DNA from: Desulfobacula sp.
GTDB taxonomy: Bacteria; Desulfobacterota; Desulfobacteria; Desulfobacterales; Desulfobacteraceae
Direction: 5' to 3'
Assembly (NCBI RefSeq): GCF_014237455.1
Contig: NZ_JABZFL010000041.1
Location: 1-64,000, forward strand
DNA length: 64,000 nt
The position numbers and the translations under genes are program-made. The notes under the pieces were generated by a model. It saw only the letters and a program-made list of their open reading frames with translations, did no database searches and had not been told where the DNA came from. Positions 17,472 through 26,590 of the stretch are shown here, in pieces (position 1 is the stretch's first letter; each line of letters starts with the position of its first letter).

Positions 17472-19670
17472 TCACTGATTTGCGTGGCTTTTACGCCAAT
17501 CATTATACTGGCACATTCCCCAAAGCGCTTTAACCGCTCTTTCCGGCGAAGGGAAGAACACACTCTTATGTTCATATCCTTCAAGCCTGTAAAGGGTTCT
17601 GCTGATTTCATCGGTCAAAAGGCTTACACCCAGAACCGGTTTTTCATACTTCTGGGTTAATTTGATCACATACCGGGTATAGTCCTCTTCAAATTGCAGT
17701 ATTGCATCCTTAAAAACTTGTACCGCTTTCCTGTCAATATCAGGATCTGTTCTGAGCACCGATTCAATCATATTATTGACCAGCACCCTTTTTCCATGAA
17801 TACCAAGATGAATGACTGCATCGCATCCGTCCCATTTGAGCAGCTCTTCCAAACAGATTTTGGGAATATCAGGATCATCTTCCCCCACAATATCAACAGG
17901 ATTTCCGTGACTCCAGAATGGTGGCAGAATCCTGTTGAGCCGTTCAATAATATTCCTGGAAAGCTTTGGGACCTCAAGTCCGTGTTCCGCACAAAGATCT
18001 GTTGTGATCACTCCCCAGCCGCCCCCAAGGGTCATTATGGCCACCCGGTTTCCCTTTGGCAGGGGCAGGGATGAAAACACGGCAGACAGATCCAGAAGTT
18101 CCATGGGTTGATCTGCCTGAATAATACCGGCCTGCCTACAGGCGGCATCAAATACTTTTGTATCCGAGGCCATGGCCCCGGTATGGCTTGCCGCAGCCCT
18201 TTCACCCCTGCTGGTCCTGCCGCCCTTTAAGACAACCACAGGTTTTTTTCGGGAGACTCTTGCTGCACTTTTAAAAAATCTTGAACCGTCTTTTACACTC
18301 TCAATATAAAGCACCACCGTTCTTGTCAGATCATCAATTTCAAAAGCCTCCATATAATCTTCAATGGTAACCATGGCCTCATTTCCCGACCCTGAAAAAG
18401 CCCGGATACCAATATCCTGCTGCTCGGCAAACGCCAGAAGCTGGGTCCCCATATTTCCTGACTGGCATACAAGGGCGGTAGAACCCGGTAGCGGATAAGC
18501 ATGGGCAGCACAACAATAAAAATCAATATGGGGATTGCATACTCCCATGGTGTTGGGCCCAAAAATTAATACTCCAGCATCATGAGCAACTTTCACCAGT
18601 TCTTTTTCTAATTTTGCCCCTTCTTCACCCACCTCCCTGAACCCGGAAGTGATTAACAACATCCCTTTGACATGTTTCTTTTTCAAATCCGGTATCAGAT
18701 CAATCACTTTGTTTGCCGGAATGGTCACCACTGCCAGCTCAACATCCTCTTCAATTTGGGTGACGGATTTATACACATGACGCCCGGTTATTTTCCCGCC
18801 CTTGGGATTTACCAAAAAAACCTTGCCCTTATAATCCCGGGACAAGGTATTGGTTAAAAGCATATGCCCCCATTTCCCGGGGGTGGCAGATGCCCCGATA
18901 AAGGCGATGGACTTTGGATAATAACAGGAACCCAATACACTTAAATCAATATCATAGGCCTTGTATTTTTCTTCTTTTATCTCTTCCAGGACAATCAGAC
19001 CGTCCACGGCAAGAGGAGAACCGTCCGGTTGAATAATCAGAGGGTTGATATCGATCTCCCTGATATTTGGGTATGTTAAAGCAATATCTGACAGTCCTTT
19101 TAGAATTTTCTTGACTGCTTCTTTATTGACTGCTTTTTCACCCCTGAACTCGTTTAAAAGTTTTTTTGAAGATAGTTGCTCAAACATATCATCCATATCC
19201 GCATCATTTAACGGAGCAATTTTAAAGACAATATCTTTTAATGCCTCGGTCAATATCCCACCCAGACCGAACACAATGACCGGGCCAAACTGGGAATCTT
19301 TAAACATACCGGCAACAAATTCTCTTTTCCCTGATACCACAGGTTGTATGAGAAAGGCCTCAATATCATCTTCAGCAAACTTTTTCATTTCCCTGACAGC
19401 ATCACACACCTGATCCTCAGTGTTTAATCCAACACGAACAAGGCCTGATTCCGTCTTATGTAAAATATTTGCACCAATGCCTTTTATCACCACAGGGAAA
19501 CCTGTTTTTTGGCAGGCCTCCAGGATCCGGTTTACATCTGTTTCCCGCTTTTCTTCCACAATCGGGATATCAAACAATTTAAATATTTTTTTAGCCTCAT
19601 CTTCAACCAAAACTTTTGAAGATGTCAGCAATCTTTCATTGATCAGTTTTTGAACATCTGTCAGTTTCAT
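17472..19670 (-). CDS. ADP-forming acyl-CoA synthetase, fused beta-alpha
   Basis: A 732-aa protein. The N-terminal third (about 1-230) is an ATP-grasp domain (VIKGIGANILHKTE; VFGLGGILTE). From about residue 245 follows a CoA-binding Rossmann domain (SIAFIGASATPGKWG). Two succinyl-CoA-ligase-like flavodoxin domains come next, with the phosphohistidine loop SHTGAMA near residue 495. The reaction is acyl-CoA + ADP + Pi to acid + ATP, giving substrate-level ATP from acetyl-, propionyl- or branched acyl-CoA. No GNAT domain is present, so it is not a Pat-type acetyltransferase. It is the last gene (124-base gap) of the run that starts at potB and could conserve energy from products of that pathway. 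Confidence 0.9.
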   Translation of the reverse strand: MKLTDVQKLINERLLTSSKVLVEDEAKKIFKLFDIPIVEEKRETDVNRILEACQKTGFPVVIKGIGANILHKTESGLVRVGLNTEDQVCDAVREMKKFAEDDIEAFLIQPVVSGKREFVAGMFKDSQFGPVIVFGLGGILTEALKDIVFKIAPLNDADMDDMFEQLSSKKLLNEFRGEKAVNKEAVKKILKGLSDIALTYPNIREIDINPLIIQPDGSPLAVDGLIVLEEIKEEKYKAYDIDLSVLGSCYYPKSIAFIGASATPGKWGHMLLTNTLSRDYKGKVFLVNPKGGKITGRHVYKSVTQIEEDVELAVVTIPANKVIDLIPDLKKKHVKGMLLITSGFREVGEEGAKLEKELVKVAHDAGVLIFGPNTMGVCNPHIDFYCCAAHAYPLPGSTALVCQSGNMGTQLLAFAEQQDIGIRAFSGSGNEAMVTIEDYMEAFEIDDLTRTVVLYIESVKDGSRFFKSAARVSRKKPVVVLKGGRTSRGERAAASHTGAMASDTKVFDAACRQAGIIQADQPMELLDLSAVFSSLPLPKGNRVAIMTLGGGWGVITTDLCAEHGLEVPKLSRNIIERLNRILPPFWSHGNPVDIVGEDDPDIPKICLEELLKWDGCDAVIHLGIHGKRVLVNNMIESVLRTDPDIDRKAVQVFKDAILQFEEDYTRYVIKLTQKYEKPVLGVSLLTDEISRTLYRLEGYEHKSVFFPSPERAVKALWGMCQYNDWRKSHANQ

Positions 19671-19794
19671 TTATGTGCTTACCCCGTTGAATACAATGTT
19701 TGTGATGCCGATTGACACCTCGTCAATATCAAAACGGTAGGTAACACTTACTCACAAAAAATTCAAGGATGATCAATCTGTGGAAAGGCCTGGT

Positions 19795-20460
19795 TCAGAT
19801 TCTAAACAGGGACAGAGGCGACGGGCAGAGCTCATCCATTATAGCCAAATCTTTGGCCGCACAATACCCCTTGGAAAGATATCCCTGTTCAAGTCCTTTC
19901 TGGGTAATGATCTGAAGATGAGTATGGTAAAACCAGTTCCCGTTTTCATGGAAATCCCCGATACAGGAGAAGGCTTCTCCGGGCCCAAAATTGGTACCGA
20001 TGACAGGAAGCTTTCCTTTGTTCAAATGGCCGTAAAAGCTGTAAAAAGTTTCAAAATATGGGCTTTCATGCATTAAAAGGACATGGCCACCGTAATTTCC
20101 TTCGCCCGCCTCATATCCGCTTTCCATGACCCTTGCATCCAAAGGGGCATGCAAGGGGGTTCCCAGAGGAACAATAATGTCAAGCCCCAGATGATAAAAC
20201 CGTTGTTCTTCAACCATCTGAGGGCATTGTGACAGGACAATTTCCCGGTTTTCAAGATAGGATGAAACGCCCCAACCGTATTGATCTTTCATCATGTCAT
20301 CCAGAAGCTTTTGAAACCCTTTTTGATCCCTGACATTAATGATATCAAAAAGGGGGGAGTCAACCGACATGTCTACTATCAGGGGATCACCCGCCAGATT
20401 TTTAAAAACAGGATGAATCTCAATCTTTTCACTGTAAGCAATATAGGGGTATCTCATCAT
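19795..20460 (-). CDS. M23-type (LytM-like) metallopeptidase-fold protein in the potB-kamA operon
   Basis: A 221-aa protein without a signal peptide. The M23 zinc motifs are present: HLGLD (H-x3-D) followed by IIVPLGTPLHAPLDARV, then FYGHL, then HTHLQ (H-x-H). M23 enzymes usually cut peptidoglycan in the periplasm; a cytosolic copy 12 bases behind a radical SAM gene is out of place. In some bacteria cytosolic M23-like domains are fused with aminotransferase and phosphotransferase domains (from memory), which points to small-molecule chemistry. I infer a role in processing the compound imported by the operon. Confidence 0.75.
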   Translation of the reverse strand: MMRYPYIAYSEKIEIHPVFKNLAGDPLIVDMSVDSPLFDIINVRDQKGFQKLLDDMMKDQYGWGVSSYLENREIVLSQCPQMVEEQRFYHLGLDIIVPLGTPLHAPLDARVMESGYEAGEGNYGGHVLLMHESPYFETFYSFYGHLNKGKLPVIGTNFGPGEAFSCIGDFHENGNWFYHTHLQIITQKGLEQGYLSKGYCAAKDLAIMDELCPSPLSLFRI

Positions 20461-20472
20461 TTTTATCTTTAC

Positions 20473-22938
20473 CTATGAAACAGGGAACCTGTTTGCTTTT
20501 ATGAGCCCCTGGATCGGCACCACAGGAGAGTTATCCTCTGTAGTAATTCCTTTTGGAAGCACAAAATTTTTATCCATGCCTTTATAATAGGATACGTCAT
20601 AACAGCCAAGCTTTATGTTTACCTGACCATTGTCGTGAACAAAAGATGACGTCAAACCATAATCCACCTCACCCAGCAACGTTGAAATAATATATCGCGG
20701 GATTTCCCTTCCAGATCCTTCTCTTCTGACTTTTGTGGCAATATCAATTACATCGTAGGAATCCACGGGATGGTCGATGTTCCAGTTTTGCTGAATGGGA
20801 AGCCCTGCGACATAGAGGTGATGAAATTCGATCCCTGCTTTTCGCACACTATAGGCAAGGGAATGGATGTGTTCATCAGAATCATTTACACCCCCTAAAA
20901 GGGCCGTGTTGCAATACACGGTTATTCCCTTGTTGTTCAGCCTTCTGGCAAGTTTTTCATGCTCATTTGTTATCTCATTGCCTAAGGTAAACCAGGTTTC
21001 GATTTCCAGCCTTAAGGGATTCACCACACGAAGCGTATTCAAATCCCCAAGAGTATTGATCACGGCCCTTGTATATGCTTCGGGTTCAGAGTTAAACTTC
21101 ATGCTGAACAGCCGGACAGCATTCACATGGGGAATATCCTTTAAATTTTTAATGAGTTGTTTAATGTAAAAAAGAGACTCTACGGCATCCGTTGATGAGG
21201 ATATGATCACATCACTAATCCTGTCATCTGATCTGATGTAATCGATCTCGCTTGCGGAAGCCCTGGCATCAATCTCAACCCTTGTTTCGTGGAGCCTCAA
21301 GAGTTTTTCAAAACCCGTGCCCACAATGGACGGCCCTATTTGCCTTTCATTGATTAATATGGATTTAAGTTTTTCAATATCATTTGTTGAAGCAGATGTT
21401 TTTTCTTTGACGACTCTTTTGGGACGGAGCCCATGAAGAAGAGATTCATCTCCGATCTGTGCCATATACTGAATATCAATGGTGCCCTCATCATTTACCC
21501 TTATATTGGTAAGCTCATTGGCAAGAGGGGCAAAGGCTTTAAAATAATCCGGTGTATAAGGGGTCCTGATCCAGACAAAATTTTCATTGTCTTTCACCTT
21601 TTCCACGGCCCATCCGCTGGTATACCAGTCCATTTTTCCTATGGGGGTTGCCGTGCAGATCCTAGGTATGACCCTGTCAGACAGGTGGGCACGAAGATGA
21701 TTGGCAATTCCTATCCCTTCTGACAGGGAGCTCCAGTAAATGCTGTTCCCGTGGATGGGGCTGCAGGGAATATAAATATAATGAAGTTCTGCGCCGGCCC
21801 CCCGCAACAGGCCAAAAAGTCTTACCAGTTCAGGGCCTTTGTCATTGCAGTCACTCAAAAACGGAGTCTGGATATACACGGCAATCCCATTGTTGACAAG
21901 ATCGGATATAATATCAAGGCTTTCAGGAGACACTTCATCCGGATGAATAAAATGAGTGGCCACTTCCATCCTTTTTCCGTGCTGCTGAAGTTCAAGGTTT
22001 TTTTGCTTAAAATATTTGAGATAAGCGGCTTCATTTTCAAGGAAAAGATCCGGATAATAAGCAATGGATCGTGTGGCAAGACGCAGCGTCTGAACATGGT
22101 CCACCTGCATAAGCCCGTCTATGGCAGCTGCCATATTGGCCCGGTTCATGAAGGGATCACCTCCGGTAACAACAATCTCTTTGATGGATGGAGAATCCTT
22201 TACATGCTGGACTGCTTTTTGAACACCCGGCACTGTCGGATTTTTTTCATTCCTGGAATCTTTATGTTTTCTGAAACAAAACCTGCAGTAAACCGGACAA
22301 CTCATGTTTAAGAGAAAGATGACCCTATTCTGGTACATCTGTTCCAGAAGGCCGTCATGGAACTGGCCAATCCAGGTGTTGGTATGACCGCCCGTATCCA
22401 GTTCTTCAATAAACGGCAAATACTGATAAGCCACATCCTTTGATACCAGCATCTGACGAATGGTATGGCGTGACAACCTTACCGGGTATGTTTCAATCAC
22501 CTGCTGGAGTCCGGCACGGTCCTTCTCAGGAACTTCAATATGAGTGGCTTTCTCAAGCTGATGGGTATCTTTAATGGAAATATATCCATGTCCCGGCAAG
22601 GCCTGCTCAAGGATGACCACAAGCATAAGATGAGGAATCTCAATCTGATTTACTCTTATTTTTTTCATTTCCCCATTAACAATAGCGGAGAAAATTTGGG
22701 TAAAAAACCCTTCCGGGTCATTGGGGTATCCTGCTTTTTCCAAAAGGTTTGAAAATTTGTGTACCCCATCGCCCTCTTTTGTGATCCTGCAGAATTGTTT
22801 TCCTGCAAGCGTTATCGTCCCATAGATATCAAAAAATTCAATCACGGTTTTTGTCAAAGCGGCAAGACCGACTTCTACTTTTTTCCCTGAATGCTTGAAC
22901 ACTATGTTTATTGAACGATCGTAACTTTCCATTTCCAT
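20473..22938 (-). CDS. Twin KamA-like radical SAM protein (lysine 2,3-aminomutase family)
   Basis: An 821-aa protein, twice the length of a lysine 2,3-aminomutase. The first barrel has the radical SAM cluster Cys214-x3-Cys218-x2-Cys221 (CPVYCRFC), VTGGDP at 258-262 and a family-like EVATHFIHPDE. The usual PGGGGK PLP lysine motif is absent; TPIGK (Lys435) lies at the corresponding place. From about residue 545 a second KamA-like barrel follows (EFHHLYVAGLP; RYIISTLLGEVDYG) without any CxxxCxxC and with Glu where Lys is expected. I infer migration or elimination of an amino group on a substrate other than lysine. ATG at 22938 or 22932; AAGGA precedes both. Confidence 0.85.
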   Translation of the reverse strand: MEMESYDRSINIVFKHSGKKVEVGLAALTKTVIEFFDIYGTITLAGKQFCRITKEGDGVHKFSNLLEKAGYPNDPEGFFTQIFSAIVNGEMKKIRVNQIEIPHLMLVVILEQALPGHGYISIKDTHQLEKATHIEVPEKDRAGLQQVIETYPVRLSRHTIRQMLVSKDVAYQYLPFIEELDTGGHTNTWIGQFHDGLLEQMYQNRVIFLLNMSCPVYCRFCFRKHKDSRNEKNPTVPGVQKAVQHVKDSPSIKEIVVTGGDPFMNRANMAAAIDGLMQVDHVQTLRLATRSIAYYPDLFLENEAAYLKYFKQKNLELQQHGKRMEVATHFIHPDEVSPESLDIISDLVNNGIAVYIQTPFLSDCNDKGPELVRLFGLLRGAGAELHYIYIPCSPIHGNSIYWSSLSEGIGIANHLRAHLSDRVIPRICTATPIGKMDWYTSGWAVEKVKDNENFVWIRTPYTPDYFKAFAPLANELTNIRVNDEGTIDIQYMAQIGDESLLHGLRPKRVVKEKTSASTNDIEKLKSILINERQIGPSIVGTGFEKLLRLHETRVEIDARASASEIDYIRSDDRISDVIISSSTDAVESLFYIKQLIKNLKDIPHVNAVRLFSMKFNSEPEAYTRAVINTLGDLNTLRVVNPLRLEIETWFTLGNEITNEHEKLARRLNNKGITVYCNTALLGGVNDSDEHIHSLAYSVRKAGIEFHHLYVAGLPIQQNWNIDHPVDSYDVIDIATKVRREGSGREIPRYIISTLLGEVDYGLTSSFVHDNGQVNIKLGCYDVSYYKGMDKNFVLPKGITTEDNSPVVPIQGLIKANRFPVS

Positions 22939-23021
22939 ATTCCTTTAAACAAAAATTTCATTTCCAAGCCGTCCGGAAACATCCACATTACGGATCTTTT
23001 TCCTAACGGGTTCCATCAAAC

Positions 23022-23357
23022 TCAATACAACCTCTTTTCTGCCTTGTACAAATAGTATACAGTATCTTTTGGAAATCCGTATCCCATAACTTTTCCCAAT
23101 GCTTCATCTTCATTTCCCGGATCAATTTGTATGACCAGGTATTCTTTTGAGTCTTTGGAATCATAAACCTTTTTCCAGGCATAATTTCCCTTTTTTAAAT
23201 ATTGATATGCGATAAGGGATTCGGAAAAAATAGAAAGAAGCTGTTTGGTTAAATCATTTTCAAAAATAATATAGCTCATTGAAGGATCAAGATGTTTCTT
23301 AATCCAGCCAAAACTTTTTCGGATCATTTCATGCCCTGAAAAATCTATCGTCATCAA
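23022..23357 (-). CDS. Unknown 111-aa protein between potA and kamA genes
   Basis: A small soluble protein with no recognised family, start MMTIDFSGHEMIRKSFGW. Secondary structure looks alpha/beta: an N-terminal helix, a SYIIFEN strand, a helix, and a C-terminal YLVIQIDPGNEDEAL strand-loop-helix. Its start overlaps the potA stop by four bases, and kamA follows after 83 bases, so it is certainly in the operon. An accessory or chaperone-like role for the radical SAM protein is conceivable but unsupported. Confidence 0.6.
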   Translation of the reverse strand: MMTIDFSGHEMIRKSFGWIKKHLDPSMSYIIFENDLTKQLLSIFSESLIAYQYLKKGNYAWKKVYDSKDSKEYLVIQIDPGNEDEALGKVMGYGFPKDTVYYLYKAEKRLY

Positions 23358-24457
23358 ATTTTAAGTAACCGGCAATGTTCATGCATAACTTTCATACACA
23401 CCTCATCACCCCGCCGATATGGAGATCGTTTGACAAAGTTTATTGCATGCAGCACAAGCTTGTTTTCAAGTTCTATAAAATAACTGACTTCTCCTCCCAT
23501 ATAACTGCGATCCACAATCTTTCCGAAAAAAACATTCTCCCCTTGTTCCGGAACATGGTCGGCTCTGTAACCCAGGTTAAATTTTTGCGCCCGGATTACC
23601 ATTTCCACCTTGTCCCCTTTGTTAAATGTTCCCGCCGGAATAGCAAGGCAGGTAGAGTTGTCTTCCAGGGTTACACTCAAACAATCGCCTTGTTGCTCAT
23701 TTACAACGGCATTGAGAAAATTGGAATGCCCTAGAAAATCTGCAACGAAATGGTTGACCGAGTTGTTATAAACCTCTTCAGGATCACCTTCCTGCTGAAC
23801 AAAACCGTCTTTCATAACCACAACTTTATCTGACATGGACAATGCCTCTCTCTGATCATGGGTAACAAAGATAGTGGTCACTCCCAAAGCCTGCTGGAGA
23901 TTGTCAATCTCTCTTCTCATATCTTCCCTTAAATTTTCATCAAGAGCAGATAAGGGTTCATCCATCAACAAAACATCCGGTTCAATAACAATGGCTCTTG
24001 CAAGGGCAATACGCTGTTGCTGGCCACCGGATAACTGGGATGGCATCCTGTTCCCGACTCCGGGAAGCCGGACTGTTTCCAGGGCTTTTTCAACTTTTTC
24101 TTTCATAATGGCTTTTGACGCACTCCTGTACTTGAGTCCAAACGCCACATTATCAAAAATGGTTTTATGGGGGAAAAGTGCATAGTTCTGAAAAATGATA
24201 CCCAGGTTTCTTTTGTGAATGGGTGTGTCATTAATCCGTTTACCCTTGATAAAAATATCACCATGGGTTGGTTCCTCCAAGCCTGCAAGCATTCGCAAAA
24301 GTGTTGTTTTGCCGCATCCAGAGGGACCCAGAAGTGTTACCAGAGACCCTTCTGGAATTTCAAGGTCCATCTTTTTAACTGCAACAACTTTGCCATACCG
24401 TTTTTCAATCCCGGTAAATTTTACAAATGCAGGGTCTTTTTCCTGTTTCAAAGCCAT
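23354..24457 (-). CDS. potA: ABC transporter ATP-binding subunit, spermidine/putrescine (PotA) type
   Basis: A 367-aa ATPase of an importer. It has Walker A GPSGCGKTT, Q-loop FQNYALFPH, signature LSGGQQQRIALARA, Walker B VLLMDEPLSALD and H-loop FVTHDQREAL. The C-terminal ~120 residues form a TOBE/OB regulatory domain. The group transports polyamines and related cationic or amino compounds; the real substrate here is undetermined. It follows the binding-protein gene across a hairpin and overlaps the next gene by four bases. Confidence 0.88.
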   Translation of the reverse strand: MALKQEKDPAFVKFTGIEKRYGKVVAVKKMDLEIPEGSLVTLLGPSGCGKTTLLRMLAGLEEPTHGDIFIKGKRINDTPIHKRNLGIIFQNYALFPHKTIFDNVAFGLKYRSASKAIMKEKVEKALETVRLPGVGNRMPSQLSGGQQQRIALARAIVIEPDVLLMDEPLSALDENLREDMRREIDNLQQALGVTTIFVTHDQREALSMSDKVVVMKDGFVQQEGDPEEVYNNSVNHFVADFLGHSNFLNAVVNEQQGDCLSVTLEDNSTCLAIPAGTFNKGDKVEMVIRAQKFNLGYRADHVPEQGENVFFGKIVDRSYMGGEVSYFIELENKLVLHAINFVKRSPYRRGDEVCMKVMHEHCRLLKI

Positions 24458-24501
24458 ATGCTCCCAAATTATCCATTAAAGTAATCTTCGGGCAAATTAA
24501 T

Positions 24502-24542
24502 CTTCAGGCCCCGGCCAGGCCAGGGTCTGAAGACATTTGTGA
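24502..24542 (-). other. Intercistronic hairpin between potD and potA
   Basis: CTTCAGGCCC (24502-24511) pairs with GGGTCTGAAG (24533-24542) at 9 of 10 positions, with extra GC pairing in the loop. It begins six bases after the potD stop and has no T-run. Such hairpins behind binding-protein genes commonly protect the upstream mRNA, so binding protein would exceed ATPase; this is inference. Confidence 0.5.
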
Positions 24543-24547
24543 TTAAC

Positions 24548-25708
24548 TTACTTGCCGGCCATAATCCTGTCCCATTTTTCAGCCCAGTCAAGTTGATGGG
24601 CATTCCAATATGCAGGATCTGCAAACTTATACCCCTCTAACTTGCCTGTAGGGTCAAATGCCGGTAATTTTTTGATTTCATCCGGCATGGCAACTTTTGT
24701 CGGGTCAAGACTTGGCGGATAGCCCATGCCTATGGAAACCGCTTTTATCGCCTCGGGTTCAAGCATAAAATTGAGTAGCTTTTGGGCCACGTCAAGGTCT
24801 GTCCCCTTAAGGACATACATGTATTCCATCCAGGAATAAGTACCTTCCGGTGCAAGATATCCAATTGGATGACCCTCTTTCTGCAATAATCCTACCCTGC
24901 CTGACCAGGCAACCGTTGCATAAATATCACCATTTCCCAGAAGACTCATCAGCTCAGAACCGGATGCCCAATATTTTTTAATCATGCCTCTTTGTTCTTT
25001 CAAAGCTGCAAAGACTGCTTTCTCGTCTTTGATAGCATTTGGGTCCTGTCCCGTATGAAGCGCTGCATACCACATGTTGGTGATGTGATCTCCCCCCCAT
25101 GATCCAAGTTTTCCATTAAGGCTCTTGTCGTATAATAAAGATGCACCAAGTTTTTCAGCTTTTTCCTTGGATATTTTATCCGTATTATAGGCAATACCTG
25201 TCTGACCTAAATCATAAGGCACTGCAGAAAGAGTTCCCTTGCTGATTCCTTTCAGGGTGTTCGTCATTTTGCTCATTACATTCTTGAGATTTGGTATTTT
25301 ACTTTCATCCAATTCAACACCAAACCCGAGATCTGTGTAGCGGGCATAATCATAAACAGCACTTAAATGGGCGATATTAAATTCTCCGCCGGGTGGATAA
25401 GAGGCTTTTACCTGTGTTAAAAATGCAGCCATTCCCGTAAATGCAGCATCAATCACTTTAACTCCAGTGGCTTTGGTAAAAGGATCAAAGGCAAATTTTC
25501 TTAATGCTTCAGAGGTTGACCCGCCCCAGGAATGTAAGGTAATTGATTTTGCAGCAAATGCGTTTTGTACAAGCCCAAAAGGACCGCCAATCAGTCCCAA
25601 TGCAGCGCCGGAAATGCCAAGAAATTTTACAAAATCACGTCTTGAAATGTTGCCTTGCTGATAACTTTCATAAACATCATCAAACTTTCTCTTCAAATCT
25701 TTTCCCAT
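24548..25708 (-). CDS. potD: Periplasmic binding protein of the Pot-type ABC importer (Tat-exported)
   Basis: A 386-aa extracellular solute-binding protein. The N-terminus carries a twin-arginine signal, SRRDFVKFLGISG at about residues 22-34, then a hydrophobic stretch ending NAFA, so it is probably exported folded by Tat. The mature part matches the PotD/PotF fold (ITLHSWGGSTSEALR; LSAVPYDLGQTGIAYN). It captures the substrate and hands it to PotB/PotC. SD is AAGGAG. The symbol reflects the family, not proven polyamine specificity. Confidence 0.85.
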   Translation of the reverse strand: MGKDLKRKFDDVYESYQQGNISRRDFVKFLGISGAALGLIGGPFGLVQNAFAAKSITLHSWGGSTSEALRKFAFDPFTKATGVKVIDAAFTGMAAFLTQVKASYPPGGEFNIAHLSAVYDYARYTDLGFGVELDESKIPNLKNVMSKMTNTLKGISKGTLSAVPYDLGQTGIAYNTDKISKEKAEKLGASLLYDKSLNGKLGSWGGDHITNMWYAALHTGQDPNAIKDEKAVFAALKEQRGMIKKYWASGSELMSLLGNGDIYATVAWSGRVGLLQKEGHPIGYLAPEGTYSWMEYMYVLKGTDLDVAQKLLNFMLEPEAIKAVSIGMGYPPSLDPTKVAMPDEIKKLPAFDPTGKLEGYKFADPAYWNAHQLDWAEKWDRIMAGK

Positions 25709-25777
25709 TCTTTTTCTCCTTTTTCCTTAGAATTAAACTAATAATATTATGTGCCGCCTTGATACTTAAACCTTTGT

Positions 25778-26578
25778 TTATTTTCCTGTTCCTTTTGCAA
25801 ACTTTCTTGAGATATATCCTGCAAGAAGAGGAGTCGAAACCGTCAGAACAATCATGACTGCACCAAGGGCGTTAATTTCAGGACTTATGGAATTTCGCAG
25901 CATACCGAATATTTTCACAGGAACGGTCTGGTTCTGTGCCGTGGCCCAGAAAAGCGTTGCTGTTACATCATCAAAGGAAATGGTAAAGGCGAACAGCATC
26001 CCCGCTAATATCGCAGGCGCCAGCAAGGGAAACGTAATTTCCCTGAATGTTTGAAATGGGTTTGCACCAAGGGATAATGCGGCTTCCTCATATTCCTTCT
26101 TAATTCCTACAAGCCTTGCCTGGACAATAAGAAGGACATAGGGCAGGGTTAAAACCACATGACCAATGAGCAGCAGGGCAAAACTCTTTGGTTGTTGCAG
26201 CCACCTGATAAATAACAATAAAGCAACCCCCAATACAACCTCCGGAATCATGATGGGCGCAATTAAAAGGGTGTTTAAAAATTCCTTGCCCCTAAACTCA
26301 TATCGAATAAACGCCATGGCGGCAGGCACGCCAAAAGCAGTGGCCAATACCGCTGTGCAGGACCCCAGCACCAGGGAATTTTTAAAAGCATCCAAAATAG
26401 TTGAATTATGCGAGAGCTTTACATACCACTTGAAACTGAACCCCTCCATTGGGAATGATCCAAACTGTTGGGGATTGAATGAGAGAATGACAACGGCAAT
26501 AATCGGGGTAAACATCCAGACATAAACCAGGAATGTAAATATTTTTATCAATGACCATCCTGAAATAAATTTTTTCAT
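25778..26578 (-). CDS. potC: ABC importer permease, PotC type
   Basis: A 266-aa inner-membrane permease with six predicted helices. It has the EAA loop that docks the ATPase (EYEEAALSLGANPFQTFREITFP) and the family-typical MEGFSFKWY near the N-terminus. It pairs with PotB to form the channel. It follows potB after 12 bases and precedes potD by 69 bases. Confidence 0.88.
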   Translation of the reverse strand: MKKFISGWSLIKIFTFLVYVWMFTPIIAVVILSFNPQQFGSFPMEGFSFKWYVKLSHNSTILDAFKNSLVLGSCTAVLATAFGVPAAMAFIRYEFRGKEFLNTLLIAPIMIPEVVLGVALLLFIRWLQQPKSFALLLIGHVVLTLPYVLLIVQARLVGIKKEYEEAALSLGANPFQTFREITFPLLAPAILAGMLFAFTISFDDVTATLFWATAQNQTVPVKIFGMLRNSISPEINALGAVMIVLTVSTPLLAGYISRKFAKGTGK

Positions 26579-26590
26579 ATTTCTTACCTG

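Noticed and set aside
17472-19670. Protein lysine acetyltransferase (Pat)
   Set aside because: No GNAT domain, and the order ATP-grasp then CoA-binding with SHTGA fits an ADP-forming synthetase.
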